Source of the DNA: Frankiaceae bacterium
GTDB lineage: Bacteria > Actinomycetota > Actinomycetes > Mycobacteriales > SCTD01
Assembly: GCA_947479995.1 (NCBI GenBank)
Contig: CANKBT010000227.1
Span: 1 to 5,566, forward strand
DNA: 5,566 nucleotides
Direction of reading: 5' to 3'
A model generated the notes under the pieces. That model ran no database searches. It worked only from the letters and a program-made list of their open reading frames with translations, and was not told where the DNA came from. Positions 1 to 4,979 of this stretch are shown here, in pieces. Each line of letters starts with the position of its first letter. Position 1 is the first letter of the stretch. The position numbers and the translations under genes were made by a program.

Positions 1-863
1 AGGCCGACGCTCCGGCCGCCAGCGTCCCGGCGCAGTCGTCGCCGCCCGCGGACGGCACGCCCCCGTCGTCCGGCAGCGCCCCGGGCGGCGAGGCGACCAC
101 GCCGCCGGCCAAGTCCCCCGCCAAGTCCCCGGCCAAGGCCGCCGGCAAGACGCCGGCCAAGGCCGCCGCCACGGCGCCCGCCAAGGCCGCTGCCACGGCC
201 CCGGCCAAGGCCCCGGCCAAGGCCCCGGCCAAGGCCCCCGCCGCCGCGCCGGCCACGCCCGCGCCGTCCACCCCCGCCAAGGCGACGTCCGCGGCGAAGG
301 CCCCGGGCGCCCGCGCCAGCGCCCGCCCCGCGGGTGCCCCCGCGGCCGAGGCGGCGGCCGAGCCCGCCGCCGAGGAGCCTGCACCCGCCGCGGCCACGAT
401 CCCCGCCCCGCGCTCCGCCACCGCGGCCACCCCGAAGGCCACTCCGAAGGCAACGCCGAAGGCCACGCCGAAGGTCGGTGCGGCGGTCGACCCGGCCGAC
501 GCCTGGACCGACGCCGAGCTGGCCGAGGTGCGCGCCGAGCTGGAGGAGCAGGCCAAGGACCTGCGCGGCGAGATCGACGACGCCGAGACCCAGAGCCAGG
601 CGCTGCAGCGCGACAGCAGCGGCGAGGGCTCCGGCGACGAGGCCGACGCCGGCACCAAGACCTTCGAGCGCGAGCACGAGATGTCGCTGGCCAACAACAG
701 CCGCGACCTCCTGCAGCAGGTCGAGCGGGCCCTGGCCCGCCTCGACGCCGGCACCTACGGCTACTGCGAGCGCTGCGGCGACCCGATCCCCAAGGCCCGC
801 CTGCAGGCGGCGCCGCGCGCGACGCTCGACGTCAAGTGCAAGCAGCGCGAGGAGCGTCGCTGA
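1..863 (+). CDS. TraR/DksA-family zinc-finger protein with long Ala/Lys/Pro-rich N-terminal tail (5' end outside window)
   Basis: The frame is open from the left edge (first full codon at 3) to TGA 861-863, giving 286 visible residues; the true start lies upstream. Visible residues 1 to about 160 are low-complexity Ala/Pro/Lys with PAKA and PKAT repeats, resembling histone H1-like tails. From about residue 165 an acidic, probably coiled-coil region (ELAEVRAELEEQAKDL) leads to a DEADA tip, then FEREHEMSLANNSRD and a C-terminal zinc-finger region starting YGYCERCGD. This is the DksA/TraR layout; the family binds RNA polymerase in its secondary channel and alters initiation. The finger has C255, C258 and C279, but the expected third ligand is Asp276 (ATLDVKCK). 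The tail could bind nucleic acid, which is inference. lspA follows with overlapping ends, suggesting cotranscription. A GTG at 528 would give only the DksA domain, but the uninterrupted upstream frame with lysine-patterned repeats argues for the long form. Confidence 0.88.
   Translation, partial: ADAPAASVPAQSSPPADGTPPSSGSAPGGEATTPPAKSPAKSPAKAAGKTPAKAAATAPAKAAATAPAKAPAKAPAKAPAAAPATPAPSTPAKATSAAKAPGARASARPAGAPAAEAAAEPAAEEPAPAAATIPAPRSATAATPKATPKATPKATPKVGAAVDPADAWTDAELAEVRAELEEQAKDLRGEIDDAETQSQALQRDSSGEGSGDEADAGTKTFEREHEMSLANNSRDLLQQVERALARLDAGTYGYCERCGDPIPKARLQAAPRATLDVKCKQREERR
201..236 (+). repeat. Three perfect 12-bp tandem repeats coding for PAKA units
   Basis: The unit ccggccaaggcc occurs three times head to tail, in frame, encoding Pro-Ala-Lys-Ala. 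Related degenerate copies (SPAK, TPAKAA, ATAPAKAA) extend from about 105 to 245. It is the repeat core of the basic tail of the DksA-like protein and a likely site of slippage-driven length change. Confidence 0.85.
432..473 (+). repeat. Second in-frame 12-bp tandem repeat coding for PKAT units
   Basis: Three 12-bp units (ccgaaggccact and two variants) plus a partial fourth (ccgaag) encode PKAT PKAT PKAT PK. It lies at the end of the basic tail, just before the acidic DksA domain. The units differ at third codon positions (act, gca-acg, gcc-acg), so they have diverged more than the upstream PAKA repeats. Confidence 0.8.
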
Positions 864-1372
864 CGGCCGACCCCGAGGTCCCCGAGGGCGCGGCGCCACC
901 CCGGCGCCGCCGGCAGCTGCTCGCCGTCGCGCTGCTCGCGCTGGCGGTCGACGTCGTCACGAAGGTCCTCGTCGTCGCCACGCTCGAGGGCCAGCGCCAG
1001 CTCGAGCTCGGGCAGCTGCTGCTGCGCGTGAGCCGCAACCCGGGCGCCGCGTTCTCCTTCGCCGAGGACAGCACCCTCGTCTTCACGGTGTTCGCGCTCG
1101 TCGTCGTCGCCGTCGTGCTGCGCCTCAGCGGCCGGGTGCGCGACGGCGGCTGGGCGCTCGCGCTCGGCCTGCTCCTCGGCGGCGCTGCCGGCAACCTCGT
1201 CGACCGCGTCTTCCGCTCGCCCGGCATCGGCCGCGGCGCGGTCGTCGACTTCATCGACTTCCAGGTCTACCCGAGCTTCAACGTCGCCGACAGCGCCATC
1301 GTCGTCGGCGGCCTGCTGGCCGTCGTGCTGTCGTTCCGCGGGCGCGAGCTGGACGGCCGCCGCACCCGCTGA
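836..1372 (+). CDS. lspA: Lipoprotein signal peptidase (signal peptidase II)
   Basis: LspA is an inner-membrane aspartyl protease that cleaves the signal peptide of diacylglyceryl-modified prolipoproteins. Numbered from GTG 836 (178 aa), all family signatures are present: a first membrane segment ending DVVTK (39-43), NPGAAFSF (68-75), a hydrophobic segment at about 80-97, GGAAGNLVDR (115-124) with catalytic Asp123, VVDFIDF (136-142) and FNVADSAI (148-155) with catalytic Asp152, then a last membrane segment and a short basic tail. Length is normal for the family. The start is uncertain. GTG 836 is the only canonical start before the first membrane segment but has no ribosome-binding site, whereas CTG 860 has GAGGAG five bases upstream and overlaps the preceding stop as CTGA, which would give 170 aa. 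Overlap with the DksA-like gene implies translational coupling. The gene ends 29 bp from a convergent gene. Confidence 0.95.
   Translation: MQAARGASLTADPEVPEGAAPPRRRRQLLAVALLALAVDVVTKVLVVATLEGQRQLELGQLLLRVSRNPGAAFSFAEDSTLVFTVFALVVVAVVLRLSGRVRDGGWALALGLLLGGAAGNLVDRVFRSPGIGRGAVVDFIDFQVYPSFNVADSAIVVGGLLAVVLSFRGRELDGRRTR
849..862 (+). promoter_or_regulatory. Possible lspA ribosome-binding site and CTG start
   Basis: GAGGAG at 849-854 sits five bases before CTG 860-862, which overlaps the TGA (861-863) of the DksA-like gene as CTGA. This geometry matches a coupled start better than GTG 836, which has no purine-rich sequence upstream. The GAGGAG also encodes two Glu residues of the upstream gene, so its match may be incidental. 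Confidence 0.4.
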
Positions 1373-1401
1373 CGCTGGTGCAGCCGTCGACGCGCCCGCC
1401 G

Positions 1402-1737
1402 TCAGCCCAGGCGGTCGAGCAGCGCCCGCGGCCCGACGCACGTCGCCCCGGACGCCTCGGCGCGGGCGCGCAGGCCCCGGTCGGCGGTGACGAGGACGAC
1501 GCCCGGCGCGCAGCGCGCGGCCAGCGCGTCGTCGCCCGACGCGGGCGCGTGCACCACCCGGACGCGGTCGTGCTCGCCCTCGGGGACGCCCGCGCGCGCG
1601 GCGCCCTCGAGCACCACGGTCACCGGCTCGTCGAGCGCGCGCAGGGCGGCGACGAGCCGCGCGGCGGCGCCCGCCCGGTCGCGCCACCAGCCGTCGGGGC
1701 GCGAGCCCACGACGTTGGCGGCGTCGACGAGCAGCAG
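1402..1737 (-). CDS. Small NYN-domain (PIN-like) putative nuclease
   Basis: This 111-residue protein (from CTG 1737) reads LLLVDAANVVGSRPDGWW at its N-terminus, then VVLEGAARAG (42-51), VVHAPASGDDAL (61-72) and VLVTADRGLRARA (81-93). Acidic residues in the order D5 (with N8), D69/D70 and D86, each near a beta-strand-like run, match the PIN-like NYN fold, whose members are metal-dependent RNases or related enzymes. I recall close actinobacterial relatives being labelled NYN-domain protein or, doubtfully, NTP pyrophosphohydrolase; the real substrate is unknown. No ATG, GTG or TTG lies in frame between the aldehyde dehydrogenase stop and the VDAAN motif. GTG 1710 would remove the first catalytic motif, so CTG 1737 (or CTG 1734) is proposed. 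The gene starts about 6 bp after the aldehyde dehydrogenase stop, so the two are probably cotranscribed and coupled. Confidence 0.75.
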   Translation of the reverse strand: MLLVDAANVVGSRPDGWWRDRAGAAARLVAALRALDEPVTVVLEGAARAGVPEGEHDRVRVVHAPASGDDALAARCAPGVVLVTADRGLRARAEASGATCVGPRALLDRLG

Positions 1738-1738
1738 G

Positions 1739-1750
1739 GGGGCTAGCCCC
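1739..1750. repeat. 12-bp perfect palindrome at the ALDH stop / NYN start junction
   Basis: GGGGCTAGCCCC reads the same on both strands and contains the TAG stop (1745-1743, minus strand) of the aldehyde dehydrogenase. In the minus-strand transcript it could form a 4-bp G-C stem with a CUAG loop just before the proposed CTG start of the NYN gene. It is too short to call a terminator and lacks a T-run. Confidence 0.5.
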
Positions 1751-3254
1751 GCCCGTGCACCATGCCGACGACCTTGGCGACCTTGTCGGTGAGCTCGGGC
1801 GTGCGGGTGAACGACAGCAGCTGCACCGGCAGGGCGAAGCGCTGGCGGGTGATGGCCTTGGCGCGGGTGAACTCCTTGAGCCCGTCCTCGCCGTGGATGC
1901 GGCCGAAGCCCGAGTCGCCGACGCCGCCGAAGGGCAGGCCCGGCACCGACGCGAAGGCGATGACGGAGTTGACGCTCGTCATGCCCGAGCGGATGCGGCG
2001 GGCGATCCCGACGCCTCGCTTGCTGTCGCCGGTGAAGACCGCCCCGGCCAGGCCGTACGACGTGGCGTTGGTCCTCTCGACGGCCTCGTCGGCGTCGCGC
2101 ACGCGGGCGACGGTGATCGTCGGGCCGAAGGTCTCCTCCTGCACCGCCGCGCTGTCCTCGGGCACGTCGACCAGCACGGTCGGCGCGACGAACAGGCCGT
2201 CGACGGTGCCGCCGGTCAGCGCCCGGCCGCCGCGCGCGACGGCGTCGTCGATGTGGCGCTGGATGATGCCGACCTGCGACGGCATGGTGATCGGGCCGTA
2301 CGACGCGGTGGCGTCCGAGCCGGGGCGCACGGCGGCGGCGCGGGTGGTCAGCTCGGTGACGAAGGCGTCGTAGACCTTGTCGGTCGCGTAGACGCGCTCG
2401 ATGCCGATGCAGGTCTGGCCGGCGTTGCTCATGCCGCCCCACAGCGCGGCGTCGGCGGCGGCCGCCACGTCCGCGTCGTCGTCGACGATCATGGCGTCCT
2501 TGCCGCCGCACTCCATGAGCACGGGCACGAGCGTCTCGGCGCAGGCGGCCATGACCTTCTTGCCGGTGGCGGCCGAGCCGGTGAAGGCGATCTTGTCGAC
2601 GCCGGCGCGGCACAGCGCGGCGCCGGTGGCGCCGAGGCCGGTGACGACCTGCAGCACCTCGCGGCCCTCGGCCGGCACGGACATCTGCCAGGCGCGCTCC
2701 AGCCACAGGCCGATGGCGGGCGTGAACTCGCTGGGCTTGAAGACCACCGCGTTGCCGGCCGCGAGCGCGTACGCCAGCGAGCCCATCGGGGTGAAGACGG
2801 GGTAGTTCCACGGGCCGATGACGCCGACGACGCCGAGCGCCTGGTACTCGACCGAGGACGCCTGGTTGGCGGCCATCATCCCGCTCGCCACCCGGCGCGG
2901 GCCGAGCACCTTCGGCGCCTTCTTGGCGGCCCACTCGATGTGGTCGACCGCGAGCGCGATCTCCAGCAGCGCGTCGGGGCGCGGCTTGCCGTTCTCGCGG
3001 TGCACCAGCTCGGCGAGCTCCTGGATGCGCCGGGCGATCGCGCCCTTCCACGCCCGCAGGTGCGTGCGGCGGCCCTCGTAGCCCTGGGCCTGCCACCACT
3101 GCAGCGCGACGCGCGCGCGGGCGACGGCCGCCTCGACCTCCTCGGCGGACTGCACCGGGTAGGTCGCGAGGACCTCGCCGGTGGCCGGGTCGAGGGAGTC
3201 GAAGACCTCGACGGCGGGGTCGGCGGCTGCGGGGCGCTCGGGTGCGAGGGTCAT
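1743..3254 (-). CDS. NAD(P)-dependent aldehyde dehydrogenase (succinate-semialdehyde dehydrogenase-like, substrate unknown)
   Basis: This 503-residue protein of the ALDH superfamily oxidises an aldehyde to the acid with NAD(P)+. After an N-terminal DPATGEV segment (22-28) it shows GVIGPWNYP (144-152) with oxyanion-hole Asn150, FKPSE (172-176) with cofactor-binding Lys173, the FTGS turn (224-227), MECGGKDA (247-254) with general base Glu248, NAGQTCIGIER (277-287) with nucleophile Cys282, EETFGPT (373-379) and PFGGVGDSGFGR (441-452). All catalytic residues are present and the length is typical. The sequence reminds me of mycobacterial Rv0147-type and GabD2-type enzymes, but assignment to a specific substrate is not justified. 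ATG 3254 is the first usable start, because an in-frame TAA lies at 3266-3264. A TAAAGT box ends six bases before the ATG, suggesting a leaderless transcript. It is divergent from the GMC oxidoreductase, whose product could be its substrate, and is followed closely by the NYN gene. Confidence 0.93.
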   Translation of the reverse strand: MTLAPERPAAADPAVEVFDSLDPATGEVLATYPVQSAEEVEAAVARARVALQWWQAQGYEGRRTHLRAWKGAIARRIQELAELVHRENGKPRPDALLEIALAVDHIEWAAKKAPKVLGPRRVASGMMAANQASSVEYQALGVVGVIGPWNYPVFTPMGSLAYALAAGNAVVFKPSEFTPAIGLWLERAWQMSVPAEGREVLQVVTGLGATGAALCRAGVDKIAFTGSAATGKKVMAACAETLVPVLMECGGKDAMIVDDDADVAAAADAALWGGMSNAGQTCIGIERVYATDKVYDAFVTELTTRAAAVRPGSDATASYGPITMPSQVGIIQRHIDDAVARGGRALTGGTVDGLFVAPTVLVDVPEDSAAVQEETFGPTITVARVRDADEAVERTNATSYGLAGAVFTGDSKRGVGIARRIRSGMTSVNSVIAFASVPGLPFGGVGDSGFGRIHGEDGLKEFTRAKAITRQRFALPVQLLSFTRTPELTDKVAKVVGMVHGRG

Positions 3255-3260
3255 GGCGGC

Positions 3261-3287
3261 ACTTTACAGCGGAACCCCTCCTGTCAG
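3261..3287 (-). promoter_or_regulatory. Sigma-70-type promoter for the aldehyde dehydrogenase, probably leaderless
   Basis: On the minus strand CTGACA (3287-3282, 5/6 to TTGACA) is followed after 15 bp by TAAAGT (3266-3261), preceded by TG (3268-3267) as in extended -10 elements. The hexamer covers -12 to -7 relative to the A of the ATG at 3254, so transcription would begin at or beside the start codon. The 15-bp spacer is shorter than ideal. Confidence 0.6.
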
Positions 3288-3318
3288 GTGACCGGGACCA
3301 CACGAACCGTGCGAGAGT
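3288..3318 (+). promoter_or_regulatory. Weak candidate promoter for the GMC oxidoreductase
   Basis: GAGAGT at 3313-3318 ends seven bases before ATG 3326 and fits the loose actinobacterial -10 pattern nAnnnT, which would give an almost leaderless message. A -35 match is poor: GTGACC at 3288-3293, with a 19-bp spacer. GAGAG could instead serve as a weak ribosome-binding site. The region overlaps the divergent aldehyde dehydrogenase promoter, so the two genes may be co-regulated. Confidence 0.3.
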
Positions 3319-3324
3319 GCTCGC
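3301..3324. promoter_or_regulatory. Two abutting short dyads upstream of the GMC gene, possible operator
   Basis: CACG-AAC-CGTG (3301-3311) is directly followed by GCGAG-AGTG-CTCGC (3311-3324), sharing base 3311. The second dyad covers the candidate -10 and ends one base before the ATG at 3326, where a bound repressor would block initiation. Arms are only 4-5 bp, so chance is possible in GC-rich DNA. Confidence 0.25.
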
Positions 3325-3325
3325 C

Positions 3326-4930
3326 ATGAGCGAGCGCTTCGACCACGTCATCGTCGGTGCGGGCTCGGCGGGCTGCGTGCTCGCCGCCCGCCTGAGCGAG
3401 GACCCGGGCACCCGGGTGCTCCTGCTGGAGGCCGGCGGCACCGACGTCGGGCAGGACGCCATCACCATCCCGGCGGCCTTCGCCTCGCAGTTCCGCACCG
3501 GCCTCGACTGGGGCTTCTCGACCGAGGAGCAGAAGCACGCGCAGGGCCGGCGGCTCTACTGGCCGCGCGGCAAGGTGCTCGGCGGCTGCTCGTCGATGAA
3601 CGCCATGATCTACATCCGCGGCTCGCGGCACGACTACGACGAGTGGGCCCAGCTGACCGGCGACCGCGCCTGGTCCTTCGACGGCGTGCTGCCGTACTTC
3701 CTGCGCAGCGAGGACAACGTGCGCGGGGCGTCGGCCTACCACGCCACCGGCGGCCCGCTGCGCGTCGAGGAGCAGCGCTCGCCGAGCCCGCTGACGCGCG
3801 CGTTCCTCCAGGACCTGGCGGCGTACGGGCAGGAGCCCAACGACGACTTCAACGGCGCCGAGCAGGACGGCTCGGGGCTGTACCAGGTGACGCAGAAGCG
3901 CGGCGAGCGCTGGTCGGCCGCCCGCGCCTTCCTGCACCCGGCGATGGGCCGCGACAACCTCGTCGTGCGCACCGGCGCGCTCACCACCCGCGTGCTCGTC
4001 GAGGGCGGCCGCGCGGTCGGGGTGGCGTACCGGCACGAGGGCCAGCTCAAGACCGTGCACGCCGACGGCGAGGTCGTGCTGTCCGGCGGCGCGGTCAACA
4101 GCCCGCAGCTGCTCATGCTCTCGGGCATCGGCCCGGCGCCGCACCTGCGCGACGTCGGCGTCGACGTCGTCCACGACCTGCCCGGCGTCGGCCAGGGGCT
4201 GCAGGACCACCCGTCCATGCCGGTCGAGTACGGCGTCCGCGCGACGACGCTCAAGGACGCGCAGGCGCCCGCCAACGTCGCGAAGTACTACCTGGCCAAG
4301 AAGGGCCCGCTGACGTCGAACGTCGGCGAGGGCGGCTCGTTCTTCCGCTCGCGCAGCGACCTCGAGCACGTCGACATGCAGTTCCACTTCGCGCCGGTGC
4401 AGTACCGCGAGCAGGGCGCGCGCGACGCGCAGGACGACGCCGTCACCTTCGCCGTGACGCTCGTGCGCGTCGCCTCGCGCGGGGCCGTGACGCTGCGCTC
4501 GGCCGACCCGACGTGGGCGCCGGCCATCGACGGCGGCTACCTGTCGGACGAGGCCGACGTCGACGCGCTCGTCGAGGGCGTGCGGGTGGCCCGCGAGGTC
4601 GCCCGCGGCGGTGCGCTCGGCAAGGTCGTCACCGGCGAGTCGGAGATGACGGCGGGCCTGCAGGGCGACGACCTGCGCGAGGCGGTGCGCGCGCGCATCG
4701 AGTCGCTCTACCACCCGGTGTCGAGCTGCCGCATGGGCACCGACGACCTGTCGGTCGTCGACAGCGAGCTCAAGGTGCACGGGCTGCAGGGCCTGCGCGT
4801 CGTCGACGCGTCGGTCATGCCGACGCTCGTCCGCGGCAACACCAACGCCCCGACCATCATGATCGCCGAGCGCGCCGCCGACCTGCTGCGCGGCCGCACC
4901 CGCGCCGCGCTGGCCGAGGCGACCGCCTGA
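3326..4930 (+). CDS. GMC-family FAD-dependent oxidoreductase (choline/alcohol dehydrogenase-like)
   Basis: This 534-residue flavoprotein of the glucose-methanol-choline family oxidises an alcohol to an aldehyde or ketone using bound FAD. The ADP-binding motif VGAGSAGCVLAARL (10-23) and the LLLEAG acid (33-37 region) open the protein. The first GMC signature follows (RGKVLGGCSSMN, 81-92), then the second (GGAVNSPQLLMLSGIG, 254-269), GVGQGLQDHP (287-296), and a C-terminal catalytic pair: His463 in YHPVSSCRMG (462-471) and Asn507 in RGNTNAPTIMIAERA (503-517). A His/Asn pair is as in choline oxidase. No signal peptide or membrane segment is seen, so it is probably cytoplasmic. ATG 3326 is preferred over an in-frame start at 3242, which would overlap the divergent gene and add 28 residues before the FAD fold. 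The substrate cannot be told from sequence: choline, polyethylene glycol or long-chain alcohols are all compatible with this family. Divergence from an aldehyde dehydrogenase supports a two-step oxidation. Confidence 0.93.
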   Translation: MSERFDHVIVGAGSAGCVLAARLSEDPGTRVLLLEAGGTDVGQDAITIPAAFASQFRTGLDWGFSTEEQKHAQGRRLYWPRGKVLGGCSSMNAMIYIRGSRHDYDEWAQLTGDRAWSFDGVLPYFLRSEDNVRGASAYHATGGPLRVEEQRSPSPLTRAFLQDLAAYGQEPNDDFNGAEQDGSGLYQVTQKRGERWSAARAFLHPAMGRDNLVVRTGALTTRVLVEGGRAVGVAYRHEGQLKTVHADGEVVLSGGAVNSPQLLMLSGIGPAPHLRDVGVDVVHDLPGVGQGLQDHPSMPVEYGVRATTLKDAQAPANVAKYYLAKKGPLTSNVGEGGSFFRSRSDLEHVDMQFHFAPVQYREQGARDAQDDAVTFAVTLVRVASRGAVTLRSADPTWAPAIDGGYLSDEADVDALVEGVRVAREVARGGALGKVVTGESEMTAGLQGDDLREAVRARIESLYHPVSSCRMGTDDLSVVDSELKVHGLQGLRVVDASVMPTLVRGNTNAPTIMIAERAADLLRGRTRAALAEATA

Positions 4931-4967
4931 GCCGCGCGCGCCCCGCCTGACGGACCGCGCCGCCTGA
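4923..4967 (+). repeat. CCGCCTGA repeated three times around the GMC 3' end and rluD promoter
   Basis: CCGCCTGA occurs at 4923-4930 (including the GMC stop codon), 4943-4950 and 4960-4967. The second copy holds most of the candidate -35 of rluD and the third abuts its candidate -10. Spacing between starts is 20 and 17 bp. It may be a coincidence of biased composition or a remnant of short duplications. Confidence 0.4.
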
Positions 4968-4973
4968 CAGACT
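4947..4973 (+). promoter_or_regulatory. Candidate leaderless promoter of rluD
   Basis: CTGACG (4947-4952) and CAGACT (4968-4973) are separated by 15 bp, and the -10-like box ends six bases before GTG 4980. This is the same spacing as the better-matching aldehyde dehydrogenase promoter. No ribosome-binding site precedes the GTG, which agrees with a leaderless message. Confidence 0.4.
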
Positions 4974-4979
4974 GGACGG

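Noticed and set aside
105..245. CRISPR-like or non-coding tandem repeat array
   Set aside because: The repeats are 12 bp, in frame, without unique spacers, and form part of a continuous coding frame.
1373..1401. Bidirectional terminator between lspA and the NYN gene
   Set aside because: The 29-bp gap contains only a CGTCGACG palindrome, with no long stem and no T-run.
334..1746. 470-residue plus-strand open frame
   Set aside because: It runs through the DksA-like gene, lspA and the NYN gene in other frames, and its translation is Arg/Pro/Ala-rich low complexity typical of shadow frames in GC-rich DNA.
3251..3282. AGGAGGGG (minus strand, 3282-3275) as the ALDH ribosome-binding site, or as driving a mini-ORF
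   Set aside because: It lies 20 bases from the ATG and an in-frame TAA rules out a longer ALDH. It is placed loosely before a GTG-CCG-CCA-TGA mini-ORF overlapping the ALDH start, but the well-positioned TAAAGT box downstream would exclude it from the transcript.
1755..3329. 524-residue plus-strand open frame antisense to the aldehyde dehydrogenase
   Set aside because: The opposite frame has every ALDH catalytic motif; this one is Gly/Ala/Asp/His-rich without recognisable motifs.
1402..3498. 698-residue minus-strand open frame that includes the NYN gene at its end
   Set aside because: Only the last 111 residues look like a protein family; the rest is the ALDH gene read out of frame. A fusion or frameshifted ALDH-NYN protein is not supported, because the ALDH ends normally with a TAG.
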